Source of the DNA: an uncultured Eubacterium sp.
Lineage (GTDB): Bacteria > Bacillota > Clostridia > Lachnospirales > Lachnospiraceae
DNA length: 18,911 nucleotides
NCBI GenBank assembly: GCA_947573465.1
Contig: CANPET010000010.1
Span: 1 to 18,911, forward strand
Reading direction: 5' to 3'
Below are positions 1 through 6,513 of this stretch, piece by piece. The stretch's first letter is position 1. Each line of letters begins with the position of its first letter. The notes under the pieces are model-generated. The model had not been told where the DNA came from and searched no databases. It was given only the letters and a program-made list of their open reading frames with translations. The position numbers were made by a program, and so were the translations under genes.

Positions 1-301
1 TGTAAGGTATCAGGTATGCCTGTCCCAACGGGGTATTTGGCTCTAATCCCAGCTGTGCCGCATTGAGCATTGCCGATAAAAAGCTGATTGGCGTACACTG
101 GGTAAGTTCGGGATTGTTGCTTGTGGCACTCAATGCAATTCTAGTAAATCTCTCCGGTGTAATGACACTGGGCAGTGCCTTTTTGATTTCCGGTGCCATT
201 GCCTTTATCATATCCGGTATGGTCATTGTTTTCTTTTGTGGCTGTTCTGTTATCTGGCTTGCCTGCCCTGCCAGTTCTTCTTTTAAATTGATTTCTGTCA
301 T
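1..301 (-). CDS. recT: RecT family ssDNA-annealing recombinase (partial, N-terminal 100 residues)
   Basis: The minus strand from 301 reads open to the window edge and starts MTEINLKEELAGQ. Recognisable RecT features are the 'ITPERFTRIALSA' segment (about residues 48-60), 'NPELTQCTPISFLSAMLNAAQLGLEP' and 'NTPLGQAYLIPY' reaching the edge; these are hallmarks of the RecT/RedB N-terminal half. RecT anneals complementary single strands made by a partner 5'-3' exonuclease. That partner is encoded 46 bp upstream in the same direction, the classic two-component phage recombination pair. The ATG at 301 follows CGGAGGAAATA, a strong ribosome binding site, so the start is secure. The C-terminus lies outside the window. 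Family assignment is firm from sequence recognition; function is by family. Confidence 0.9.
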   Translation of the reverse strand, partial: MTEINLKEELAGQASQITEQPQKKTMTIPDMIKAMAPEIKKALPSVITPERFTRIALSATSNNPELTQCTPISFLSAMLNAAQLGLEPNTPLGQAYLIPY

Positions 302-347
302 TATTTCCTCCGTTTCTGTGTTTTAACTTTGATTCTGTTTGATTTGT

Positions 348-1277
348 TTATGCTACTTTCTTTACCGTAAACCGTTTGCTGTGTATCTGGTTTAGGTAAT
401 CCTGATAGATTTCCGGCTGTTCCATTTTCAGTTTTTTGCTGTCTACTCTGTTCTGCACCGTCTCTATCCAGGAAACTCTGTAATGTTCTGTCTCTCCGTA
501 GGCTGCATCTTCCAGTTTCTGTTTTATTTTCTGGTCAATGGATGCTTTTTCACTGGAGAGTTTGTCAATTAATTCTTCCAGTTCACTTCTTCTCTCCAGT
601 TCCTCATCCAGTCCGTGAAGCTTTATGGTCTTTCCCTTATCTGTGTGATAATAGGCATTCAGTAATTCTGTATAGGCACTGCTCCCATCCGGTTCCGGGA
701 TATTGTCCTCTACGATATGTCTCTGCCACCAGTTTTCTTCAATAGTGATTAAATCGGCAATGAGTTCCTCGTCTCTTTCTATTTTTCGGATAATAAATTC
801 CTTTCCAAAGATTAACGCTGCGATATACCAACAGTCATATCCTGATACTGCTAGATAATGTTGCACCTGCATCTGATAGTGCATGGGTATTTTTCCATCG
901 GACCATTTATCGGCAGAGTATGGCGATACGGTCTTGCATTCAAGCCCTGCTTTTTCTCCCACAATCAGACGGTCAAAGTCTGCAAGCATGACGGGATGTT
1001 TTTCATTCTGATAGATTGCATTTGCCCTGCGCACCTGTTTTCCTGTCTCTTCCGCAAACCGTTTTGCAACGTAATCTTCCATGTCCCTGCCCTGGCGCAT
1101 TGCCTCGTTGTCATAGTCGGATATTTCACTACTCTTTTTGTCCTGATATATATGAAATGCAGATACATAGGGATTCATTCCCGTAATTGCACCTGCATCA
1201 CTTCCACATATCCCCTGTTTTCTGTAAGAAAGCCATTCGGCTCTATTCAAACCCAAGGTAGATATCAATTTTTTCAT
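348..1277 (-). CDS. YqaJ / lambda-exonuclease-type recombination nuclease
   Basis: A 309-aa protein from the ATG at 1277. A longer reading to 1379 exists, but it would lie inside the upstream gene and has no ribosome binding site. At 1277 the start codon forms an ATGA overlap with the upstream stop (1274-1276), with AGGAG 11 nt before it. The N-terminal part 'RKQGICGSDAGAITGMNPY' (19-37) and 'MRQGRDMEDYVAKRFAEETG' (60-79) match the YqaJ viral recombinase fold. Catalytic PD-(D/E)XK residues are visible as D100/D102 (LADFDRL) and E113-x-K115 (LECKT), followed by 'PMHYQMQVQHYLAV' (131-144). The C-terminal ~90 residues are a lysine/glutamate-rich, probably coiled-coil tail. It should resect double-strand ends to feed RecT, encoded directly downstream. 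Family call is strong; biochemical role is by homology. Confidence 0.88.
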   Translation of the reverse strand: MKKLISTLGLNRAEWLSYRKQGICGSDAGAITGMNPYVSAFHIYQDKKSSEISDYDNEAMRQGRDMEDYVAKRFAEETGKQVRRANAIYQNEKHPVMLADFDRLIVGEKAGLECKTVSPYSADKWSDGKIPMHYQMQVQHYLAVSGYDCWYIAALIFGKEFIIRKIERDEELIADLITIEENWWQRHIVEDNIPEPDGSSAYTELLNAYYHTDKGKTIKLHGLDEELERRSELEELIDKLSSEKASIDQKIKQKLEDAAYGETEHYRVSWIETVQNRVDSKKLKMEQPEIYQDYLNQIHSKRFTVKKVA

Positions 1278-1612
1278 GCTGCATTGTTCTCCTTTCCGTT
1301 CTCTCTGCATAAATCTCTTATAGTTTCTCCAATGCTCTGTCCCAGTTCTTCGTAACTGCCATCTTCTGTCTCTAGCCACATGGCGTAGATATAGGATAAA
1401 AGGTTTGGAAATACGAGAAGTATCATCAATACTTCCTCCTCCATATCTATGCTCATGTCTACAAGCTGTTCATAAATATTGATGGTGCTGTCAATTCTGT
1501 AGGCATTGTTGTAAATTTCCTCTGGATTTTTTCTTAAGGTACACCTCCTAAAACGTTCCAGCTCCATGCTGATTTTTCCACAGAATAATTCCTGTAATTC
1601 TTCCTGTTTCAT
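1274..1612 (-). CDS. Small uncharacterised helical protein of the recombination module
   Basis: A 112-aa protein starting MKQEELQELFCGKISMELERF; the ribosome binding region is GGGAACATG, fairly weak. Its start lies 8 nt after the DUF932-like gene, and its stop overlaps the start of the exonuclease as ATGA, so it is translationally coupled. The body is predicted helical; residues about 25-75 (including 'NPEEIYNNAYRIDSTINIYEQL') loosely resemble the small DUF3848-type proteins common beside DUF932/RecT genes in Clostridia mobile elements. That is impression only. The hydrophobic stretch 'EEEVLMILLVFPNLLSYIYAMWL' could be a buried helix rather than a membrane segment. No catalytic motif is visible. 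I do not know its function. Confidence 0.75.
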   Translation of the reverse strand: MKQEELQELFCGKISMELERFRRCTLRKNPEEIYNNAYRIDSTINIYEQLVDMSIDMEEEVLMILLVFPNLLSYIYAMWLETEDGSYEELGQSIGETIRDLCRENGKENNAA

Positions 1613-1620
1613 GTTCCCTC

Positions 1621-2553
1621 CTATGCTGCACTTACGATCTGGTATGCCCTGTCTATGAGCGGATTTCCCTCCACAGTTCTTGCAAACAGGTTTTCTTTGT
1701 AACTGGCTGTCCTTCTCAATGGCTCGGCATGGGTTGCAAAGTCAGATACCGCATTGATGAACCGGTAGGCATTTCTTCCCACATCCTGTAAATCCGGCGC
1801 ATCAAAGTATCTGATTTTCATATCCTCCTGTAGTTTCTTTATGTTTCTTGCCTGCTGTGGTGTGGAACTTTCTTCCACTGGCAATAACATTTCGATGTAT
1901 TCCATGACTTTGCTGTCGCTGATTTTTTTCATTCTTAAGGTTTCAAACTCTTTTCCAAGAGAATCCATGTATTTCTCTGCCATAAATAACGTATCTTTTG
2001 CTTCTTCCATTTTTCCCATGATGTCTCCTGTATGTATCATAGACCATGACCTTTTTGCTGTTGTAAGGGCAAGGTTTAAGGTGTTGTTACACACCACTCT
2101 TATTGGTGTCAGTGCCACTTTGATTGCTCCGGAACCGTCATGGGTGTTGGAGAATAACAGATATGGGCTGATTCTCTCCCCGGAGATAATGTACTCATGG
2201 GGAAGATGTGCCAACAGCCAGACTTTTTTCCCTCCCTGTAAGGAACCTGCGGTCTCATAGCGTACACCCTCGCCTAGTAATTCATCGGTAAAGGCAAAGG
2301 CTTCTTCGTTCTGTATGATTTTGTATCTGTCTGTAACTACCCCTAATACCTTTCTGTCACTGTCACGGACATTTGCTTTGTATCCTTCTACAAGTTCCTC
2401 ATTCTCCGTGTAAATCGGTTCCTGTAAAACTCTCCAGTCAAGTCCTGCAAGGCTTAACGCTTCCTTTGATGACGGTGCTTCCATTACTTTTGTTCCCAGT
2501 CCATGCCAGGGTGTCTCCCTGACATAAAACATGCTTTCTACATTTGCTGCCAT
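1621..2553 (-). CDS. DUF932 / phage-plasmid-like protein (TIGR03299 type)
   Basis: A 310-aa protein. The opening 'MAANVESMFYVRETPWHGLGTKV' and the following 'EALSLAGLDWRVLQEPIY' are the signature of the DUF932 family found on phages, plasmids and ICEs. Further conserved-looking parts are 'VVTDRYKIIQNEEAFAF', 'HDGSGAIKVALTPIRVVCNNTLN' (about 138-160) and the helical C-terminus. The start at 2553 is preceded by AAAGGAGGAAAATATTT, an excellent ribosome binding site. It is the first large gene of the module that continues into the small unknown gene, exonuclease and recT with gaps of 50 bp or less. The biochemical role is not established. Association with recombination genes suggests a part in mobile-element DNA metabolism. 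Confidence 0.88.
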   Translation of the reverse strand: MAANVESMFYVRETPWHGLGTKVMEAPSSKEALSLAGLDWRVLQEPIYTENEELVEGYKANVRDSDRKVLGVVTDRYKIIQNEEAFAFTDELLGEGVRYETAGSLQGGKKVWLLAHLPHEYIISGERISPYLLFSNTHDGSGAIKVALTPIRVVCNNTLNLALTTAKRSWSMIHTGDIMGKMEEAKDTLFMAEKYMDSLGKEFETLRMKKISDSKVMEYIEMLLPVEESSTPQQARNIKKLQEDMKIRYFDAPDLQDVGRNAYRFINAVSDFATHAEPLRRTASYKENLFARTVEGNPLIDRAYQIVSAA

Positions 2554-2619
2554 AAATATTTTCCTCCTTTATATTTTTTGATTTTTATGGTTCTCCGTTT
2601 TTTGTTTTTGCTTTCTTTT

Positions 2620-2703
2620 TTATGCCGAATCATCATTGTCTTTTGTGATTTCTCTGATGATGACTACGGCACAGCTGAATAGTGTCAGTAACCACTTTCC
2701 CAT
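2620..2703 (-). CDS. Small ORF (27 codons), putative membrane mini-protein
   Basis: It reads MGKWLLTLFSCAVVIIREIT followed by KDNDDSA and a TAA stop. It is supported mainly by a near-perfect ribosome binding site: AAAGGAGG with 8 nt to the ATG. The peptide has one short hydrophobic helix (residues 4-16) followed by a charged tail. Very short membrane peptides of this kind (compare the DUF3789 type) are often found beside DUF932 genes in Clostridia elements, but no homology could be tested. It lies just downstream of the terminator at 2738-2771 and 66 bp before the DUF932-like gene, so it may be the first cistron of that operon. Confidence 0.5.
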   Translation of the reverse strand: MGKWLLTLFSCAVVIIREITKDNDDSA

Positions 2704-2737
2704 TGGGGCTGCCTCCTTTCTATAAATTAAACATTAA

Positions 2738-2771
2738 AATAGAGCAGAATCCAAACGGATTCTGCTCTATT
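2738..2771 (-). terminator. Intrinsic terminator reading leftward
   Basis: A perfect 15-bp stem (2738-2752 paired with 2757-2771) closes an AAAC/GTTT loop. On the minus strand the stem is followed by TTTTAATGTTTAATTT. It ends transcription from the block at higher coordinates (the LRR remnant and possibly the 138-aa gene) before the recombination module. The minus strand also offers TTGGAT-17-TTTAAT across the hairpin as a weak promoter candidate for the next operon. Confidence 0.65.
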
Positions 2772-2822
2772 GCCTCGTTTTCGTTATAATAGTATGCAAT
2801 TGTGAATTGGTTATTTTTCAGG

Positions 2823-2969
2823 TTACTGTAATTCTGTGAATGGTATATTATTTTCTTTGGCATAGGTTTCTGCATAGGAACCTTTTGTGCCGATGATTTG
2901 CTCTAATGAACTGCAATCAAATGCATAAGACCCTATACATAACTTCTTATCTCCTGTTCTTTTACTTTT
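2823..2969 (-). pseudogene. C-terminal remnant of a BspA-like leucine-rich-repeat (LRR_5) protein
   Basis: The minus-strand frame ending at the TAA at 2823-2825 is open for 48 codons after an in-frame TAA, and has no start codon. Its translation contains 'LCIGSYAFDCSSLEQIIG' and 'GSYAETYAKENNIPFTEL'. The first is a typical LRR_5/BspA repeat and the second the characteristic last repeat and tail of such Clostridia surface proteins. Only the tail survives; the rest is missing, replaced upstream by the 138-aa gene only 10 bp away. It is followed by the terminator at 2738-2771, probably the terminator of the original gene. This points to replacement of an older gene by the incoming block. Confidence 0.6.
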
Positions 2970-2978
2970 TTACTCTTA

Positions 2979-3395
2979 CTATGCATTTTTTAATACGATA
3001 ACTGCCTGATGAAATATGTCTATTTCCTCTTCTGTATATCCACTACTTTTTAAAAATTTTATTGCACTTTCACCATCACTAATTTTATAGTATTCTAACT
3101 TTGCCAACATTTGACTTGCTATATCTATCCACTCACTTGGAAAGCCCATTTCCTTTAATGCTTCTTTACTTTTTTCGCTTACTTCTTCCATTTTCTCTGT
3201 CAATGGTGTGTCATCACCAAAATGAATAGCTGCGGCTTTTTCATATCCCATTAATGGGAGGTCTTTAATAACTCCTGCTACTGTAGCAACTTCTTCCATT
3301 GTAACATCACGATATTCCTCTTTTTCTAATTCCCGTCCACAGCGATTAAGATTTGCTTGTGCTACTGCACATTCAATAAAATTAAATAAACCCAT
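2979..3395 (-). CDS. Uncharacterised 138-aa helical protein
   Basis: I do not recognise this protein. It begins MGLFNFIECAVAQANLNRC, is rich in K/E and alternates helix-forming segments throughout, with no membrane helix, signal peptide or metal-binding motif. The C-terminal segment 'SDGESAIKFLKSSGYTEEEIDIFHQAV' looks like a small helical bundle. The ribosome binding site is modest (GAGGT, 5 nt from ATG). It is separated by 113 bp from the 367-aa gene upstream, with a promoter candidate in the gap, so it may be an independent unit rather than the last gene of the WYL operon. Its AT content and codon use resemble the block above more than the recombination module below. Confidence 0.75.
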   Translation of the reverse strand: MGLFNFIECAVAQANLNRCGRELEKEEYRDVTMEEVATVAGVIKDLPLMGYEKAAAIHFGDDTPLTEKMEEVSEKSKEALKEMGFPSEWIDIASQMLAKLEYYKISDGESAIKFLKSSGYTEEEIDIFHQAVIVLKNA

Positions 3396-3436
3396 AGGTT
3401 ACCTCTTTCTCCTACACTAAGCAGTAGGTGCTTTGA

Positions 3437-3465
3437 TATATATTTTTCACTATGATAATATACAA
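3437..3465 (-). promoter_or_regulatory. Candidate promoter for the 138-aa gene
   Basis: On the minus strand TTGTAT (3465-3460) is followed after exactly 17 bp by TATATA (3442-3437), about 42 bp before the start codon. The region is AT-rich, so chance matches are expected; this is the best candidate seen in the 113-bp gap. Confidence 0.4.
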
Positions 3466-3508
3466 CTGTATAATAGGAACTTTCACAAATGATTAATTGC
3501 CTTTAATC

Positions 3509-4612
3509 TTATAATTTATATATAGTTTCTATTACATTTTCGTTTAAATTGAGTCTAACAATTTCATTTTTATTGATAACACCTAAAAGTACATCTTGTG
3601 ACGGAAGTGCTACCACATCTCTGCCAAATTCTTTCTGTACTTCCCCCACTATACTAAAAATTGTATCGCCGATATTATTCGTTCTTCCACCTAACCACAA
3701 AACTATCTCTGAGGATACTCCACTTTTTTCTTTTAAGACTCCATGTCCCGATAATTTATAATTGTCTGTCACAAACATCATTTGTGATTTTGATATTTTT
3801 TTATTCTTCCATTCGATTTTCTCCCTGTTCTGGTTCTTTCCACAAACCCTATAGTCGTTTGTATAAAAATAAAACTTTCCATCCTCAACTCCAACAGCTG
3901 CAATAATATCACCACTTGAAATCTTCGATACTTCAAAATCATCTGGACATGCCAGCGTAAAATTGCCATCTATCTTTAATATTTCAGTATTACTTACACT
4001 ATATATACTATTATCATCTTCTAATATTAAATTTGGCTTATCCATATCTATACGTTCGCTCAACCTTCCGTCAAAAGGCATAAGATATATACCTTCACCA
4101 CTATAAATTACAATCCCACTTTTTATAATCCACACATCAGATATTTCATGTCCTAAATCCTCAAAATCATACCACATTTCTTCTTTTTTTCCAGTTTTAA
4201 GATTTTCCCATCTTATTATTATGCACCTATTATCATCTTCGTCTTCATCATCCCATATTTCATAATCATCCCCAAAATCGTCTTCGAAATCATCTTCAGC
4301 TTCACCATATGAAACTAAAATATGATTTTTTACTTTATTATTTCCCATAGTAAGCTCTCTAATTTTTTTCACTTCATAGCTCTTTGTATTAACCGATATT
4401 AAAACGTCTGTATTTTGACTCTCTTTAAGAATAAAATAAATAATTTCCGGTTCTAACTCCTCTTTTATCTCCCTTGCACAATCTATCATATTTTTCACTT
4501 CATTCTCCGAATATCCACATTCTATCCCAATATCTATCGGATTCATTTTGCCAAACCTTGGATGTTTCAATATTTTATCTAACATTACCTGATAATTTTC
4601 TTCCCATTTCAT
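3509..4612 (-). CDS. Uncharacterised 367-aa protein with acidic tract and possible beta-propeller-like body
   Basis: I do not recognise a family. Residues 1-60 are helical ('HPRFGKMNPIDIGIECGYSE' then 'NEVKNMIDCAREIKEELEPE') and might form a small helix-turn-helix-like domain. Residues 104-128 are an extreme acidic tract (EAEDDFEDDFGDDYEIWDDEDEDD). From about 130 onward the chain is mostly short beta strands with repeated patterns such as 'VWIIKSGIVIYSGEGIYLMPFDG', 'SIYSVSNTEILKIDGNFTL' and 'DGKFYFYTNDYRVCG'. These suggest a beta-propeller or similar sensing or scaffold fold; this is inference from strand periodicity. No signal peptide is present, so it is likely cytoplasmic. It starts 3 nt after the 115-aa gene, whose last codons supply the AGAGGT ribosome binding site, implying coupling. 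It is the last gene of the WYL-headed operon. Confidence 0.8.
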   Translation of the reverse strand: MKWEENYQVMLDKILKHPRFGKMNPIDIGIECGYSENEVKNMIDCAREIKEELEPEIIYFILKESQNTDVLISVNTKSYEVKKIRELTMGNNKVKNHILVSYGEAEDDFEDDFGDDYEIWDDEDEDDNRCIIIRWENLKTGKKEEMWYDFEDLGHEISDVWIIKSGIVIYSGEGIYLMPFDGRLSERIDMDKPNLILEDDNSIYSVSNTEILKIDGNFTLACPDDFEVSKISSGDIIAAVGVEDGKFYFYTNDYRVCGKNQNREKIEWKNKKISKSQMMFVTDNYKLSGHGVLKEKSGVSSEIVLWLGGRTNNIGDTIFSIVGEVQKEFGRDVVALPSQDVLLGVINKNEIVRLNLNENVIETIYKL

Positions 4613-4615
4613 AAC

Positions 4616-4963
4616 TTATACCTCTTTATTCTCTATATATTCCCGTAATACATAAATGCTTTTTATCCAATTTTCTTTATGTATATCCATCTTTTCTCTG
4701 TCTGTGTCCTCCAATCCTCCCTGAATATCTTTTTCTAAAAGATTTAATATATCTCTCATATGCTCAATTGCCTTTTGCTCTGCACTTTTGCTGCTTTCTC
4801 TTGGAAGTGTCTCATAACTCTCAATAACTTCTTTTAAATCGCTGATATGACTAATTTGCTCTATCTTTTTCTTAGATACTTGTGCCTGATGCATAATTGC
4901 GTTTTTATGTTTCTCAAATGCTTGTGTAAAATTTTTTAAATCCTCTTCTTTTCTTTTAGCCAT
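4616..4963 (-). CDS. Small helical (coiled-coil) protein of the WYL/AAA+ operon
   Basis: A 115-aa, strongly charged, almost entirely helical protein (MAKRKEEDLKNFTQAFEKHK...). It has heptad-like hydrophobic spacing at residues 25-60 and 75-110, with no transmembrane helix and no recognisable motif. It begins 18 nt after the nuclease-like gene with an ideal AGGAGGAG ribosome binding site, and ends 3 nt before the 367-aa gene. Size, charge and position would suit an adaptor or an immunity/chaperone partner for the neighbouring membrane-active protein, but this is guesswork from context. Confidence 0.8.
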   Translation of the reverse strand: MAKRKEEDLKNFTQAFEKHKNAIMHQAQVSKKKIEQISHISDLKEVIESYETLPRESSKSAEQKAIEHMRDILNLLEKDIQGGLEDTDREKMDIHKENWIKSIYVLREYIENKEV

Positions 4964-4981
4964 TTGTGTCTCCTCCTAATT

Positions 4982-6487
4982 TTATATCCAACCAAAAAGT
5001 TTATCCTTTATGGTATTCCCAATACTTCTTGCCTTTTCTACAGTTTTTCCAACAATTTCTTTTCCTTTATGAAAAACTTTTTTTGCACCCTCATATACTT
5101 TTTCTCCGAACTTACTTCCTGCTGTGTATCCTGCAATACCACCAACAATACCACCTATAATCGGACCTGCAATTGGTACAAAACTAAGGGCAGATGCACC
5201 TATCCCTGCACCTATCGCTGATGCACTGAGTCCTGCATACATTGATACATTGGTACGTCCCATCTGCTCTAGTGCCTCTGTCATTGTTAATTCTCCTCTT
5301 GCCACTTTCAAAAGAATCTTTACATCTTCGATTCCCACACAGGCAATTTTTGCAACTGTTCCCGCTGGAGTTCCCGGTGGAAGAATTGACAAAACTCCTT
5401 TTTCCGAAGCTACTTTCAATGCCCCACCAGCAGCAGCTTTTACACACGTATCGCTTCCTGTAACTAATGCTGTTTTCACAACTTCGTCTGCTTCTATTTC
5501 TTCTCCCTTTGCCATTTTTGATACAATCCCTATTCCTGTAGAGAGCAGTGCTGCCTGTATTCCGGCATTTCCAGCCTGTTTTCCAATGTTTATTGCTAAC
5601 TTCTTTGTTCCATAACTTCCCCACTCCTGTTTTGGTATTTTATGTGCTTCCTGAACCTCCTCCTGCAATTTTTTCATGTTCTCTTTTGACATTGGTTCAG
5701 ATTTTGTCTTTACGTCACCATCCCCTCCTAAATACTCTGTTATTGTTTTCGTAGGCATTTCTTCCTGTAGAACTTCTGCCTGTCCCTTCGGAACAAGTAT
5801 TCTCTGGTTATGGTAATCTCCCCTTTTGAGCATCTGCCTTGTTGAATCAAAGTCTTTTCCGTATTTTACCTGATATCTCTGGATTCCCTTTTCTCCCGTT
5901 TTAATATTGTCAATCATAATATCCACAGAATTTTTTCCATATGCTGTTCCTTCCGGCACACACACTCTAGCACGGTATGGGGAGTTCTCTAATACTGCAT
6001 TCGCATTAAAACTGTTTACATGATACTGTTCTGCAATAAATCCATCCAGATTTAAATTCTGATTTATCTCTCCACCCATGGACAATACTGCTCTTTCCAT
6101 TTGTCTGTTTGCAGTTTCCAATACCGAATCAATTCCGCTCAAATAATTTCCAAACTGATTTACCGACATACCCTTTGCACTATCCTGTAATCTTTCAGCA
6201 AACCATTGTTCTTTTGTCATTCCCTGCCTGCAACTGTTATTTAACTCTTCCAGGTCTTTATTGTACTCTTCAACGGATTCCTGTATCTCCTCTGCGATTT
6301 TAGAGATTTCTTCCAAACTTCTGTCCGGTAACTCTTCCTGCAACTGTTCTACCAGCCATTCTTGTATATCTTTGTTTGTGTTTTCTTCATATTTTTTAAT
6401 AAATCTTCTAAATATCTGATTAACCTCTGCAACCTCTTTTTCTGTTAAATCTTCTACATTTAATTCTATTACCTTTTCGCTATTCAT
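4982..6487 (-). CDS. Putative effector: PD-(D/E)XK-like nuclease domain plus glycine-zipper membrane-active tail
   Basis: A 501-aa protein with three zones. Residues 1-100 are acidic and helical, probably coiled coil. Residues ~145-240 carry a signature resembling restriction-type nucleases: E153 in a first helix (GFIAEQYH), D189 (NSVDIMI), then Q206-V-K208 (RYQVKYG), and 'NQRILVPKGQ' (227-236) as a following strand. An E...D...QxK layout is used by some PD-(D/E)XK enzymes of the Mrr/resolvase type; no structure prediction was possible. Residues ~300-465 are alanine/glycine-rich. The end 'AGLSASAIGAGIGASALSFV', then 'PIAGPIIGGIVGGIAGYTAG', is a glycine-zipper able to insert in membranes. The last ~40 residues are basic. 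It follows the AAA+ gene by 26 bp (AAGGA-type site) in the same operon. No signal peptide. Family unknown to me. Confidence 0.65.
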   Translation of the reverse strand: MNSEKVIELNVEDLTEKEVAEVNQIFRRFIKKYEENTNKDIQEWLVEQLQEELPDRSLEEISKIAEEIQESVEEYNKDLEELNNSCRQGMTKEQWFAERLQDSAKGMSVNQFGNYLSGIDSVLETANRQMERAVLSMGGEINQNLNLDGFIAEQYHVNSFNANAVLENSPYRARVCVPEGTAYGKNSVDIMIDNIKTGEKGIQRYQVKYGKDFDSTRQMLKRGDYHNQRILVPKGQAEVLQEEMPTKTITEYLGGDGDVKTKSEPMSKENMKKLQEEVQEAHKIPKQEWGSYGTKKLAINIGKQAGNAGIQAALLSTGIGIVSKMAKGEEIEADEVVKTALVTGSDTCVKAAAGGALKVASEKGVLSILPPGTPAGTVAKIACVGIEDVKILLKVARGELTMTEALEQMGRTNVSMYAGLSASAIGAGIGASALSFVPIAGPIIGGIVGGIAGYTAGSKFGEKVYEGAKKVFHKGKEIVGKTVEKARSIGNTIKDKLFGWI

Positions 6488-6513
6488 TTTAATACCTATC
6501 CTTTCCTTATTTT

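Noticed and set aside
858..1355. A 165-codon plus-strand frame opposite the exonuclease gene
   Set aside because: It lies wholly antisense to a well-supported nuclease gene, is cysteine/phenylalanine-rich noise and has no plausible ribosome binding site.
4982..5624. Several sizeable frames inside the glycine-rich region on both strands
   Set aside because: They are shadows of the 501-aa gene created by its biased GCA/GGT-type composition; none has a ribosome binding site or recognisable protein pattern.
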